This document shows positions 44,065 through 53,976 of a DNA stretch of 64,000 nt, piece after piece; the stretch's first letter is position 1; every line of letters begins with the position of its first letter. Source of the DNA: Aliamphritea ceti. GTDB taxonomy: Bacteria > Pseudomonadota > Gammaproteobacteria > Pseudomonadales > Balneatricaceae. The translations under genes and the position numbers were made by a program. A model generated the notes under the pieces. That model saw only the letters and a program-made list of their open reading frames with translations, made no database searches and had not been told where the DNA came from. The stretch is taken from assembly GCF_024347215.1 (NCBI RefSeq), contig NZ_AP025282.1:1860001-1924000 (forward strand). The letters run 5' to 3'.

Positions 44065-44142
44065 GAAGAATCCTTACAACAGGGTGTAATTCTGAAAATT
44101 TACAGTATGTAGGTATATTCTGGCGCTTTCCTGTCCGGAAGG

Positions 44143-44928
44143 CTAGTCCATCTGATTAGTATTGATGCGAGCGTCACTGTCTTCTTCAGCCACACAGTCG
44201 CCTGACAGCAGCTGGATTTCTTCCAGTTGAATCAGTTCAATTTCCTTACCTTCAACGGTAATCAGGCCATTTTTCTGGAAACGGGTGAAGATACGGCTGA
44301 CGGTTTCTACTGCCAGACCCAGGAAGTTACCGATTTCATTCCGTGACATGGATAAACGGAACTGAGTGGCAGAGTAACCACGTGCTTTATAGCGGGAAGA
44401 AAGTTTGAACAGGAAGGTAGCAATACGCTGCTCAGCATTTTTCTTACTGAGTAGCAGCATCATTTGCTGATCTTCACGTACTTCTTTACTCAGTGTACGC
44501 AATACCTGACGGCGCAGCTCAGGAAGCTGTCCTGACAGTTCGTCCAGCCGTGGGAAAGGAATCTCACATACGGTAGTGGTTTCCAGTACTTTGGCTGAAA
44601 TTGGATATTCGTTTTCGTCAAAACCACTGAAGCCAACCAGTTCACCCGGGAAGTAAAAGCCAGTGATTTGTTCTTCGCCCTGGTTCGTAAGGCTATAGCT
44701 TTTGATACTGCCTGCGCGAATGGCATAGATAGATGAAAATGAATCTCCCTGATGGAACAGATGTTCACCTTTCTTCAACGGACGGCTCTTCTCGATAATA
44801 TTATCGAGGCGATCCATTTCAGTCAGGTTCAGGGAAACAGGAAGACACAGTGAGCTCAGGCTACAGGTGCTGCAATGTACCTGTGAAATGCTGTGTACTT
44901 TGCGATCGGTTGCCTTTGTGTCACTCAT
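44143..44928 (-). CDS. fnr: Fnr/Anr oxygen-sensing transcription regulator
   Basis: A 261-residue CRP/FNR-family protein with all four cluster cysteines: Cys19, Cys22, Cys28 (HCSTCSLSSLC) and Cys121 (TTTVCEIPF), so it should carry an oxygen-labile [4Fe-4S] cluster. The recognition helix ETVSRIF fits the FNR class that binds TTGAT-N4-ATCAA. ATG 44928 is used; an upstream TTG at 44934 is less likely. It lies between apt and hemN; boxes of this type precede hemN and stand upstream of ccoN. Confidence 0.94.
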   Translation of the reverse strand: MSDTKATDRKVHSISQVHCSTCSLSSLCLPVSLNLTEMDRLDNIIEKSRPLKKGEHLFHQGDSFSSIYAIRAGSIKSYSLTNQGEEQITGFYFPGELVGFSGFDENEYPISAKVLETTTVCEIPFPRLDELSGQLPELRRQVLRTLSKEVREDQQMMLLLSKKNAEQRIATFLFKLSSRYKARGYSATQFRLSMSRNEIGNFLGLAVETVSRIFTRFQKNGLITVEGKEIELIQLEEIQLLSGDCVAEEDSDARINTNQMD

Positions 44929-45120
44929 TATCAAGTCCTGTGATTAGTTCATATATCTTTATTGAATCAGATTATGAAGTAATTTTAGTACGGGTTGAAG
45001 TAGTTTAGACCTCAGCACGTTACTTTTGTCGTACAAAGCACAAAAAAAGTAAGGGAATTGCTCAAACCCGTTTGATGTACGGCCCTGAGAGATTAATTTA
45101 CAGGGCCGTAACGCTATCAA

Positions 45121-46518
45121 TCAAATGATTCGGGAGTATCCCTGAGTAGCCGTTCGCTTTGGAATGTAAGCATCAAATGTCATGCAGATCCGGCGGATTA
45201 ATAACCTGCCGCTACCTGTTGCCAGCAGTTCACGGTTATCTTTTTCCAGACTGATCAGGCCGTCTTCAGCAAACTGTTCAATTTCTGTGAGTTCTTCTGC
45301 AAAGTAGTCATCAAAGCGGATATCAAAGTCTGCTTCGATGCGATCTTTATCCAGCTCAAAGTGACAGATCAGCTGGGTGATAACTGCTCTGCGAATGCGA
45401 TCATCCAGGCTGAGAGTGACACCACGGTTAATGGCATGAATATCTGCTTCTACGGCGTCTGTATAAAGGCGCATGTCATGCTGGTTCTGGTAATAGACAT
45501 CACCAATCTGACTGATGGACGAAACCCCCATCGCGACCAGGTCGCATTCTTTATGGGTGGTGTAGCCCTGAAAATTACGGTGAAGCTGATTATTGCGCTG
45601 TGCAATGGCCAGTTCATCATCAGGCTTGGCGAAGTGGTCCATACCGATATAGACATAACCTGCATCAGTCAGCATAGCTATAGTCGTTTCCAGAATCGCC
45701 AGTTTCGTTTCAGGGCTTGGTAAATCTTCAGCCTGAATGTGTTTCTGAGAACGGAAGCGATCTGGCATATGCGCATAGTTAAATACTGACAAGCGGTCTG
45801 GGCTTAGCTCGATAATAGTGGCCAGCGTCTGCTTAAAGCTTTCCAGTGTCTGATGTGGCAAACCGTATATCAGATCCATATTGATAGAACGGAAGCCGAG
45901 TCTGCGGGCTTCGTGCAATACTGCAGCAACTTCTTCTACAGGTTGTACACGGTTTACAGCTTGCTGCACTTTGAGTTCGACATCCTGTACACCAAGGCTG
46001 ATACGGTTAAAGCCAATGTTACGCAGTACCTGAAGTGTTTCGTTATCAACTTCCCGCGGATCAATCTCGATTGAATAATCGCCGCTGTCATCATCTAACA
46101 GATTAAAGTTGTCACGCATTGCCTGCATCAGTTCGGTCATTTGTTCGTTACTGATGAAGGTTGGTGTGCCGCCGCCCCAGTGAAGTTGTTCAACAATGCG
46201 GTCTTTTGAATACCACTTCGATAGCTGAGCCATTTCCTGATAAAGGGTGTCCAGATAGGGCTGAGCTTTTTTGCGGTTACGGGTGATGACTTTGTTACAG
46301 GCGCAGTAGTAACAAACGTGGGCACAGAAGGGGATATGCACATATAAAGATAAGGGAGTGCTAATATCGGCTGTGTTTTGTCCGCAGTCGACCAGATCGC
46401 TGGCTTCCAGAGAAGGGTCAAACTGAATTGCGGTAGGGTAGGAGGTGTAACGGGGGCCGGAAAGATCATAACGACGGATCAGATCCAGATCCCATTCTAT
46501 AAGATTTGGTTGAGTCAC
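45121..46518 (-). CDS. hemN: Oxygen-independent coproporphyrinogen III oxidase
   Basis: A radical-SAM enzyme of haem synthesis under low oxygen. The 465-residue protein has the CxxxCxxC cluster motif in FCAHVCYYCACNKV, the GGGTPTF motif and HIPFC. Length matches HemN and not the shorter HemW. An Fnr-type box at 46609-46622, centred 97 bp before its start, predicts induction without oxygen. Confidence 0.96.
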   Translation of the reverse strand: MTQPNLIEWDLDLIRRYDLSGPRYTSYPTAIQFDPSLEASDLVDCGQNTADISTPLSLYVHIPFCAHVCYYCACNKVITRNRKKAQPYLDTLYQEMAQLSKWYSKDRIVEQLHWGGGTPTFISNEQMTELMQAMRDNFNLLDDDSGDYSIEIDPREVDNETLQVLRNIGFNRISLGVQDVELKVQQAVNRVQPVEEVAAVLHEARRLGFRSINMDLIYGLPHQTLESFKQTLATIIELSPDRLSVFNYAHMPDRFRSQKHIQAEDLPSPETKLAILETTIAMLTDAGYVYIGMDHFAKPDDELAIAQRNNQLHRNFQGYTTHKECDLVAMGVSSISQIGDVYYQNQHDMRLYTDAVEADIHAINRGVTLSLDDRIRRAVITQLICHFELDKDRIEADFDIRFDDYFAEELTEIEQFAEDGLISLEKDNRELLATGSGRLLIRRICMTFDAYIPKRTATQGYSRII

Positions 46519-46608
46519 TGCATAAGTCTCTTGCTAAAACTGTATAGGGGTCGGTCTGTGCCGACTTATTAATATGAGACTATTGTAGTGATCTGAAAGA
46601 TGCCCGCA

Positions 46609-46622
46609 TTGACCCTGATCAA
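46609..46622. promoter_or_regulatory. Fnr/Anr box upstream of hemN
   Basis: TTGACCCTGATCAA fits TTGAT-N4-ATCAA in 9 of 10 conserved positions. It overlaps the last codons of the TauE/SafE-like gene and lies 97 bp (centre) before the hemN start. Confidence 0.85.
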
Positions 46623-47293
46623 GCGCTGAAGGATTGTAGTAAACCTGAAAGCGGTAAGGTGTAGATACCAAAGCTGATAATGCATAGGCCAGCCACAGCT
46701 TGAGTAATGCGATGTTGTAAGAAGCCCTGTAGTTGACGGGCCAATAAACCGGTGACCAGCATGGCGGGAATTGTTCCCAGACCGAAGCCGCCCATGAGCA
46801 GTGCGGAAGTTTGCCAGTCTGCGGCACTGGCGCTCCAGATAAGTGTAGAGTATACCAACCCACAGGGGAGCCAGCCCCAGATGCTTCCGAGTAACAGTGC
46901 TTTAGGTACTGAGCTGACCGGGAGCAATTGCTTGCTAAAAGGCTGCAGATGCTTCCAGAGATGTTTACCCAGTCGCTCAATATAAGTGACAGCCTGCCAC
47001 CATCTGGCAATATACAGACCCAATAAAATCAACATAAGTCCGGCAATGCTACGCATAATCAGGCCGGTAGTGGGGGATTCTATAAGCCAGCCAAGCCCAC
47101 CGAGAATTCCGCCTGCAATAGCATAGCTAAGCACCCGGCCAGTATTGAAGCTGAGTAATAAAACGAGCGGATGACGGTTTGGCTGGTTGATGCCCATAGC
47201 GATTGCACTGGAAATACCGCCGCACATTCCAAGACAGTGGGCGCTACCGAGTAAACCGAGAAGTACGGCATAAAAGATACTGAGTTCAGTCAT
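46619..47293 (-). CDS. TauE/SafE-type membrane protein of the cbb3 cluster
   Basis: A 224-residue membrane protein with about six helices and a motif MCGGIS near the N-terminus (LGMCGGISSAIAMG), typical of the DsbD/SafE-like proteins next to ccoS. Its role in cbb3 assembly, perhaps metal or thiol handling, is not settled. It overlaps ccoS by 8 nt. Confidence 0.8.
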   Translation of the reverse strand: MTELSIFYAVLLGLLGSAHCLGMCGGISSAIAMGINQPNRHPLVLLLSFNTGRVLSYAIAGGILGGLGWLIESPTTGLIMRSIAGLMLILLGLYIARWWQAVTYIERLGKHLWKHLQPFSKQLLPVSSVPKALLLGSIWGWLPCGLVYSTLIWSASAADWQTSALLMGGFGLGTIPAMLVTGLLARQLQGFLQHRITQAVAGLCIISFGIYTLPLSGLLQSFSA

Positions 47294-47480
47294 TCTGCTT
47301 ATCAGCAGCCTTTTGTTTGGCGTCGTTAGGGATCAGGTGTTCGTCGTCATCATAGAGAATGCTATGGGCCGGTGACTCCATATCATCGTATTGACCGCTG
47401 TTTACAGACCAGAAAAATCCCCAGATACCAAGGCCTGCCAGAATGATAGCGATAGGAATCAGCAGATAGAGAATGTTCAT
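47286..47480 (-). CDS. ccoS: cbb3 oxidase assembly protein CcoS
   Basis: A 64-residue single-pass membrane protein, MNILYLLIPIAIILAGLGIW, with the family pattern FFWSVNSGQYDDMESP. It is needed for cofactor insertion into cbb3 oxidase. It lies between ccoI and the SafE-like gene. Confidence 0.92.
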   Translation of the reverse strand: MNILYLLIPIAIILAGLGIWGFFWSVNSGQYDDMESPAHSILYDDDEHLIPNDAKQKAADKQND

Positions 47481-47504
47481 ATAGAGATCCGTAGCCCGAT
47501 AAGC

Positions 47505-50015
47505 TTAGTTGTTTGACTGTTGCATCACTGGTTGTGACACAGTTTGTTTGGTTGTTCTGTCAGCTTGCCTGAGGCGGGAAAGACGCAGTGCGTTACCCAC
47601 AACAACAAGCGAGCTGGCAGACATGCCAATAGCAGCCATATAAGGTGCTATCAGTCCGCTGGCAGCAAGCGGCAGCGCGATAATATTATACACCAGCGCC
47701 CAGGCCAAATTCTGACGAATTATTTTCTGAGTTTTTTGCGCATGGGTTAAGGCTTGGGGTAAGCGTTGCAGGTCACTGGAGATCAGTACAGCATCGGCGT
47801 TTGTTTTAGCCAGATCGGTTGCAGCCCCCATTGCGATAGATATCTGCGCGCCGGCAAGTACCGGAATGTCATTAATACCATCGCCAACCATTATTACCCG
47901 GGCACCGTCTGCCTGTAACTGCTGTACGTGTTGCAGTTTTTCTTCCGGCGAAACACCTGAAATAACCTGATTGATATTCAGTTGCTGTGAAACGGCACTA
48001 ACAGCAGCAGAGTTGTCACCGGTTAGCATAGTGACATTCAGTCCTTGTTGCTGGAGCTTCTGCACGGATTGCGCAGCATGTTTGCGAATCGGATCGTTTA
48101 GGCAGAACCAGGCAAGTGGCGTTTTGTCGGAAACCAGTAATAGCCACTGGCCATTGTTGTCAGGTGCATCCTGGTAGCTGAGTATTTCATCGCAGTTGGC
48201 GCTGGCAAATTCGGGCTTCCCGATACGGTAAATAACGCTTTCTACATTGCCTTCAAGACCTTCGCCGATATGATTATTCAGATCACTAGCCGGAGGGATT
48301 TGAAATTGCTCATAGTGCTGGTGAAAGGCTTTGGCAATAGGGTGTTCAGAATGCGCTTCCAGTGCTGCAGCAATATCGAGGCATTGAGTCTTAGTCAGGC
48401 TATTCAGGCTGATTGTTTGCTGTAAAGACAGGTTGCCTTCTGTCAGCGTGCCGGTTTTATCAAATACGATGTGAGTCGCTTTTGCCAAGCTCTCGAGAAC
48501 ATGGCCGCGGGTAATTAAAATGCCATTTTCCCGCAGTGCTCCGGTGGCTGCTGTCAGCGCGGTCGGTGTAGCCAGTGAAAGCGCGCACGGACAGGTAACA
48601 ACCAGTACTGAGAGGGTTATCCAAAGTGCGTGTTCGGGGGCTATGTTCCACCAGATAACGGCTACGCTTATAGCGGTGATCAATACTGCTGCAACAAAGT
48701 AACCGGCAATTTTATCAGCGGTTTTGGCGGCCAGAGGTTTTTCCTGGTGGGCGCGATCAAGTAAGCGAACCACTGACGAAAGTTTAGATTCGGCGCCGAC
48801 ATCAGTAACTTCTATCTCCAGCGGATTTTCGACATTAATAGTGCCGCCGACAACTGTATCTCCTGGTTGTTTGTTGAGTGGCAGGTATTCACCGGTTAGC
48901 GCAGATTCATCAATGCTGCTGTTTCCGCTGATAATGATGCCGTCGGCTGAAACAGTATGGCCTGGTTTGACGATTACCCTGTCACCGGTTTGCAGGTCAG
49001 TTGCGGGTATCAGTACTTCCTGGCCGTCGCGAATAACAGTTGCGCTTGCTGGTAGTAGATTGAGAAGTGAATTACCAGCTCTGCCAGTACGGTGGCGGGC
49101 TTTCATTTCTAAATAGCGACCGATGAGCAGGAAGAAAGTAAACATGCTGACTGAGTCGAAATAGACTTCGCCGGTTGCTGTCGCTGTGGCCCAGATGCTG
49201 GCGAGATAGGCACCGCCAATAGCGATCGAAACTGGTACATCCATTGTGAGATGTCGGGTTTTCAGATCACGCCACGCGGCGTCAAAGAAAGGTCTGGCTG
49301 CATAGATTACAACTGGCGTAGCAAGTACAAAGCTGGCCCAGCGCATAAAGGTGATCAGGTGTTGCTCAAGCTGATTGTTACTGTCGGCATAAAGGGCAAT
49401 AGAGATCATCATGATCTGCATGGTAAATACACCGGCAATGCCTAGTCGGCGAGTGGCCCGGCGGGTTTCCGCTGCCAACAGTTGTTCTTCTTTATTGGGG
49501 TGGTAAGGATGTCCCTGATAACCAATCGAGTAAATCGCAGCAAGAATCGTACTGAGTTCGATCTGGTCAGGCTGCCAGCTGATTTGCGCACGGTGATTAG
49601 TCATATTCACCGATGCCTGAGTGACGCCGTCCAGTGCTGAAATATGATGCTCTAAAAGCCATACGCAGGCAGCGCAGGTAATGCCTTCGATCACCAAGGC
49701 AGCCTGTTTGCTGCCATCGCTCAGGGTATTCACAAAACTTTGCTGTACCGAAGCTTCATCGTAGAGTTTTAATTCAGCGAGGCGCTGCTGGTTACGGTCT
49801 GCAGTGTCTGGTGACTGAGCATCGTTGGTGCGGTGCTTGTAATAGTTTTCCAGACCGCCAGCGGCGATTGCTTCAGCTACGGCCTGACAACCCGGGCAGC
49901 ACATTGGCTGAAGTTTGCCGTTAATCTCGGCTGCGTATTCAGAATTGGCAGGCACATCCAGGCCGCAGTGGAAACATAACTGCGGCTGGTTTGTTGCTGT
50001 AGGTGCTTCAGGCAT
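47505..50015 (-). CDS. ccoI: Copper-transporting P1B-ATPase CcoI (FixI)
   Basis: Exports copper to the periplasm for cbb3 assembly. The 836-residue protein has an N-terminal Cys cluster (CFHCGL and CCPGCQA), a heavy-metal domain (GITCAACVWLLEHH), the membrane CPC motif (CPCALSLATP), the phosphorylation site DKTGTLTEG and GDGINDIPVLAGA. Length is typical of FixI-type ATPases. It shares its stop/start with ccoH. Confidence 0.95.
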   Translation of the reverse strand: MPEAPTATNQPQLCFHCGLDVPANSEYAAEINGKLQPMCCPGCQAVAEAIAAGGLENYYKHRTNDAQSPDTADRNQQRLAELKLYDEASVQQSFVNTLSDGSKQAALVIEGITCAACVWLLEHHISALDGVTQASVNMTNHRAQISWQPDQIELSTILAAIYSIGYQGHPYHPNKEEQLLAAETRRATRRLGIAGVFTMQIMMISIALYADSNNQLEQHLITFMRWASFVLATPVVIYAARPFFDAAWRDLKTRHLTMDVPVSIAIGGAYLASIWATATATGEVYFDSVSMFTFFLLIGRYLEMKARHRTGRAGNSLLNLLPASATVIRDGQEVLIPATDLQTGDRVIVKPGHTVSADGIIISGNSSIDESALTGEYLPLNKQPGDTVVGGTINVENPLEIEVTDVGAESKLSSVVRLLDRAHQEKPLAAKTADKIAGYFVAAVLITAISVAVIWWNIAPEHALWITLSVLVVTCPCALSLATPTALTAATGALRENGILITRGHVLESLAKATHIVFDKTGTLTEGNLSLQQTISLNSLTKTQCLDIAAALEAHSEHPIAKAFHQHYEQFQIPPASDLNNHIGEGLEGNVESVIYRIGKPEFASANCDEILSYQDAPDNNGQWLLLVSDKTPLAWFCLNDPIRKHAAQSVQKLQQQGLNVTMLTGDNSAAVSAVSQQLNINQVISGVSPEEKLQHVQQLQADGARVIMVGDGINDIPVLAGAQISIAMGAATDLAKTNADAVLISSDLQRLPQALTHAQKTQKIIRQNLAWALVYNIIALPLAASGLIAPYMAAIGMSASSLVVVGNALRLSRLRQADRTTKQTVSQPVMQQSNN

Positions 50016-50533
50016 TAATTGGTCTTATGTGGAATGAGGTCGAACTGGGTCTGATCGTACGGAGGAAAGATGGTCTGACGAATCTGCCAGCTGGCATCTT
50101 CCGATTGCAGAATAACGTATTGTTTACCCAGTGGTTTACTGTCAATGTTGCCCAGGTAGAATCCGTCACGAACACGGCGCAGATTGATGGAAAAGTCACG
50201 GTCTGCAAGGGTCGCATGAACTAATTCCAGTGACAGATTTTCTGGTTTTACATAATCGTTGTTACTGGTTAATTCAATACTGACATCTCCGGTAACGTCA
50301 TCTATTTTCAGTGCTGCCATTATGCCTAGGTCAGCAGCTGCCCGGATTTGTGAGTTATCCTGATTATATGCTTTTGCATGTCGGTAATAGTTATCCCGCA
50401 CCAATGTGTCACGGGTAAATATAGCCGCAGATATATAAACAGAAGCGTACATAAAGGAGGCAATAAGCGGCGCAAGAATAAACCATAGCCATGGCTGTTT
50501 GTACCATGGTGCAATTGGGTCAGGTTGGGACAT
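50015..50533 (-). CDS. ccoH: cbb3 oxidase assembly protein CcoH (FixH)
   Basis: A 172-residue membrane protein with one helix (about 15-37, FILAPLIASFMYASVYIS) and a periplasmic domain of the FixH type (RDTLVRDNYYRHAKAYNQD). It overlaps ccoI by one base and is 77 bp after ccoG. Confidence 0.9.
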   Translation of the reverse strand: MSQPDPIAPWYKQPWLWFILAPLIASFMYASVYISAAIFTRDTLVRDNYYRHAKAYNQDNSQIRAAADLGIMAALKIDDVTGDVSIELTSNNDYVKPENLSLELVHATLADRDFSINLRRVRDGFYLGNIDSKPLGKQYVILQSEDASWQIRQTIFPPYDQTQFDLIPHKTN

Positions 50534-50552
50534 GATCTTCCTTCAAAAAGAT

Positions 50553-50580
50553 AATAGCCGTCTCGGGCGAAACGGCTATT
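50553..50580 (-). terminator. Possible terminator between ccoG and ccoH
   Basis: AATAGCCGT/ACGGCTATT stem with a 10-nt loop. The T run on the minus strand (ATCTTTTTG) is short, so partial termination is likely. Confidence 0.5.
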
Positions 50581-50610
50581 TTAACGCAGTCAGTGCTGTT
50601 AAGCATCGTT

Positions 50611-52035
50611 TTAGCGGCGATTGGTTGGCCCGATAAAGCGATTCTCTTCATCAATGCTGATATCAGCATCATCCAGTGCCTTCACATGAAACATAATGTC
50701 GTAGTTTGGACGTTCCAGGTAAGCCGGTTTGATCTGTAGACGTATAGGGTGATCAAGAAGTTCCCCTGAACGAATATCAACAACAGACTCGCTTATCAGT
50801 TGAAGTCCGTCTATGCCCGTTACTTCAATACTATAGCGGTGGTCCTGTTGAGACTTGTTGGCCAGTTTCAGCATGTAAGCGTTTTCGATAGTACCGTTAG
50901 ACGCTTCGATGTATAGCTGGCCACGGTCGCGGATTATATCAACTTCCAGCGGAATACGGGCATAAAGCGTATAGCCAAACGCAATGAACATGACGCACAT
51001 AGCGGCAAAGTAACCGATCAGGCGAGGGCGCATGATGTGGGTTGTGCCGCCTTCGAGTGCATGTTCAGTGGTGTAGCGAATCAAGCCGCGTTCGTAACCC
51101 ATTCTGTCCATTATATCGTCACAGGCATCAACGCAGGCTCCACATGCAACACATTCGTATTGCAGGCCGTCACGAATGTCGATGCCAACCGGGCAGACGT
51201 GCACACAGTTCCCGCAATCAATGCAGTCGCCCATGCCTGCGGCTTTATAATCCATATTCTTTTTACGCTTGCCGCGATTTTCGCCACGTGCTTCGTCGTA
51301 AGATATGACTAAAGTATCCTGATCAAACATAACGCTCTGGAAGCGGGCGTATGGGCACATGTAAATACAGACTTGTTCGCGTAACCAGCCCGCATTTGCA
51401 TATGTAGCAACGATAAAGAAGCCGATCCACCAAGTTTCCCATGGGCCAAGGTTCCAGGCCAGTAAGTCTGGAATTAATTCCCGAATAGGTGAAAAGTAGC
51501 CAACGAATGCAATGCCGGTTGCAGCAGCAATCACCAGCCATAGGCTGTGTTTGGCTGTTTTACGAAGAAATTTTTCAGCACTCATTGGTTGTTTATCGCG
51601 ACGCATACGTACGTTGCGATCACCTTCTGTAACGCGTTCGGCCCAAATAAAGAACCAGGTCCAGACGAATTGTGGGCACGCATAACCACACCAGAGACGT
51701 CCGGCAAAAACAGTCACAAAGAACAAGACAAAGGCGAGAATAATTAATAGCCAGGATAACAATATGAAATCCTGTGGCCAGAAGGTGAAATTGAATACAT
51801 GGAACTGGCGGTTAGGCAGATCAAACAATACTGCCTGCTGTCCGTTCCATTGCAGCCATGAGAAGCAGTAGAACATGGCGAGCATGATAAAACCGGATAT
51901 GGTTCTGAAGTTCTTGAAGAAGCCTTTGTAGTATTTTACATAGATATGTTCGCGCTTAGCATACAGGTCGTAGCTTTCAGTAGCGCCATTGTTTTTGCTC
52001 TTGGGGGTAACATCTTTTACTGGTATCTGATTCAT
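50611..52035 (-). CDS. ccoG: cbb3 oxidase accessory protein CcoG (FixG/RdxA)
   Basis: A 474-residue membrane ferredoxin that helps deliver copper to cbb3 oxidase. About five helices are followed by two [4Fe-4S] motifs (DCIDCGNCVHVCPVG and ECVACGACVDACDD), then a periplasmic Ig-like domain. ATG 52035 is preferred because GGTGAGG sits about 5 nt upstream; an ATG at 52050 is also open. Confidence 0.95.
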   Translation of the reverse strand: MNQIPVKDVTPKSKNNGATESYDLYAKREHIYVKYYKGFFKNFRTISGFIMLAMFYCFSWLQWNGQQAVLFDLPNRQFHVFNFTFWPQDFILLSWLLIILAFVLFFVTVFAGRLWCGYACPQFVWTWFFIWAERVTEGDRNVRMRRDKQPMSAEKFLRKTAKHSLWLVIAAATGIAFVGYFSPIRELIPDLLAWNLGPWETWWIGFFIVATYANAGWLREQVCIYMCPYARFQSVMFDQDTLVISYDEARGENRGKRKKNMDYKAAGMGDCIDCGNCVHVCPVGIDIRDGLQYECVACGACVDACDDIMDRMGYERGLIRYTTEHALEGGTTHIMRPRLIGYFAAMCVMFIAFGYTLYARIPLEVDIIRDRGQLYIEASNGTIENAYMLKLANKSQQDHRYSIEVTGIDGLQLISESVVDIRSGELLDHPIRLQIKPAYLERPNYDIMFHVKALDDADISIDEENRFIGPTNRR

Positions 52036-52200
52036 ACCAATCCTCACCATTAGTCATCGAATACAGGCTAACACATTGGGCTATAAAGATTTTTGGCGTT
52101 TCAGTGAGCGAGGTGATGCAGGTGTGGCTGTGCTCACAGTCCGTGTATTAGCAAACGCGAATATTATACGCCCATTCCTATTGCTGAAAACCTCAGGCAT

Positions 52201-52241
52201 AAAAAAAGGCGATATGTAGTTTAACATATCGCCTTTTTATT
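52201..52241 (-). terminator. Terminator after ccoP
   Basis: AAAAAAAGGCGATATGT/ACATATCGCCTTTTT hairpin, symmetric, with runs on both sides. It separates ccoNOQP from ccoG. Confidence 0.9.
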
Positions 52242-52255
52242 GATTTAAGCCAGTT

Positions 52256-53143
52256 TTATTTGTTTGACAGGCTATACACGTAAGATGTGATCAAGTGGAT
52301 CTTGTCGTCACTCAGCAGGTCTTTATGAGCTGGCATTACACCGCTACGACCAACACGGATAGTGTGGCTGATTTGTTCGAAAGAGCCGCCGTACAACCAA
52401 ACGTTATCAGTCAGGTTTGGTGCGCCCAGAGCCTGGACACCTTTAGCGTCCTGACCGTGACAAGCAGTACACAGCGCCTGGAACTGCTGTTCGCCGCGTG
52501 CAGCTGCATCAGCGTCAACAGTTTTGCCGCTCAGTGACATTACGTAGTTAGTCATGTCACGTACACCTTCTTCACCCAGTACTGCGCCCCATGGAGGCAT
52601 AGCGCCGGTACGACCGCCAGTAATGGTGGTCTTGATGGTGTCAGCGTTACCGCCATATAACCAGTCAGTATCCGTCAGGTTAGGGAAGCCGTGTGCGCCT
52701 GAGCCTGTTGTGCCGTGGCATACTGCACAGTTGTTGGCGAACATACGCTGACCCATTTTCAGGCCTTCTGGCTGAGATTGCAGGTCTTCAACAGACATAT
52801 CTGCAAACTTAGCAAAAACCGGACGATAAGTTTCATCAGCGTAAGCAACTTCTTCTTCATACTGGCTGATCTGAGTCCAGTTCAGGAAACCTTTAAAGTT
52901 ACCCAGACCAGGATACAGAGCCAGATAAACCAGGCCGAAGATGATAGTTGCAACAAACATCTGCAACCACCAGCCTGGCATTGGGTTGTCATATTCTTCG
53001 ATACCATCGAAAGTATGACCAGTCGTTTCTTCAGTCGCGTCTTTGTAGACTTCACTCTTACGAGTGGACCAAAGCAGGGCAGCGCAACCGCCAATTACGC
53101 CAAGCGTAATAACACTTACCCAGATGCTCCAAAAATCACTCAT
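52256..53143 (-). CDS. ccoP: cbb3 oxidase subunit III, dihaem cytochrome CcoP
   Basis: A 295-residue dihaem cytochrome c: an N-terminal helix, the conserved NPMPGWW segment, then CAVCH (about residue 139) and CTACH (about 225) with their axial Met residues. It overlaps ccoQ (ATGA). Confidence 0.97.
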   Translation of the reverse strand: MSDFWSIWVSVITLGVIGGCAALLWSTRKSEVYKDATEETTGHTFDGIEEYDNPMPGWWLQMFVATIIFGLVYLALYPGLGNFKGFLNWTQISQYEEEVAYADETYRPVFAKFADMSVEDLQSQPEGLKMGQRMFANNCAVCHGTTGSGAHGFPNLTDTDWLYGGNADTIKTTITGGRTGAMPPWGAVLGEEGVRDMTNYVMSLSGKTVDADAAARGEQQFQALCTACHGQDAKGVQALGAPNLTDNVWLYGGSFEQISHTIRVGRSGVMPAHKDLLSDDKIHLITSYVYSLSNK

Positions 53144-53331
53144 TATTTGTTTCTCCCGTTACTGGTCCCACCAGACGCATCATTATCGGCTTGCTCTTCA
53201 TCGGCAAACGGCAGGTTAGAGGCTTCTCTGAACCCTTTGGTATTACCTGGCAGTAGTACCCAGATAAATAAGCCTAAGAAAGTGATCATCATGATGACCG
53301 GGATATAGGGACCGTAAACTTCGTAGCTCAC
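53143..53331 (-). CDS. ccoQ: cbb3 oxidase subunit CcoQ (FixQ)
   Basis: A 62-residue single-helix protein (VIMMITFLGLFIWVLLPG) followed by a charged tail (FADEEQADND). It sits between ccoO and ccoP as usual, overlapping ccoP. Confidence 0.9.
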   Translation of the reverse strand: MSYEVYGPYIPVIMMITFLGLFIWVLLPGNTKGFREASNLPFADEEQADNDASGGTSNGRNK

Positions 53332-53337
53332 TGTTGA

Positions 53338-53958
53338 TTACCGCTTATTGTTGTAGACGGAGTGAAGCTTGCCTAAAGACTGCAGGTAAGCAACAACGGC
53401 TTCGATTTCAGTTTTGCCTTTTACATCTGCACCAGCGCTTGCAATTTCTTCAGCGGTGTATGGCACACCAAACTTCTTGAAGACTTCTAGCTTGGCAGAA
53501 GTGTCTTTACCATCCAGTTTGTTTTCAAACAACCATGGGTAAGACGGCATTTTTGATTCAGGAACAACGTCACGCGGGTTGTACAGGTGAGCACGGTGCC
53601 AGTCATCACTGTAACGGCCGCCAACACGGGCCAGATCTGGACCTGTACGCTTGGAACCCCACAGGAATGGGTGCTCCCAAACGCCTTCGTTAGCGGTTGA
53701 GTAGTGACCGTAGCGCTCAGTTTCTGCACGGAATGGACGAATCATCTGAGAGTGACAAACGTTACAGCCTTCACGGATGTAAATGTCACGACCTTCCATT
53801 TCCAGCGCGGTATAAGGGCGTAAGCCCTCAATTGGCTTAGTAGTCGAGTTACTAAAGAACAGAGGTACGATTTCCGCAAGACCACCGCCACTGATCACAA
53901 GGATGATCAGCAGGATCATCAGGCCAATGTTCTTTTCAATCGTTTCGTGTTTGATCAT
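53338..53958 (-). CDS. ccoO: cbb3 oxidase subunit II, monohaem cytochrome CcoO
   Basis: A 206-residue membrane-anchored cytochrome c with CNVCH (EGCNVCHSQMIRPF) and RVGGRYSDDWHRAHLYNPRDVVPESKMPSYPWLF, in separate short blocks typical of CcoO. It is 18 bp after ccoN. Confidence 0.97.
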   Translation of the reverse strand: MIKHETIEKNIGLMILLIILVISGGGLAEIVPLFFSNSTTKPIEGLRPYTALEMEGRDIYIREGCNVCHSQMIRPFRAETERYGHYSTANEGVWEHPFLWGSKRTGPDLARVGGRYSDDWHRAHLYNPRDVVPESKMPSYPWLFENKLDGKDTSAKLEVFKKFGVPYTAEEIASAGADVKGKTEIEAVVAYLQSLGKLHSVYNNKR

Positions 53959-53976
53959 TTCAATCTGCTCCTGAAC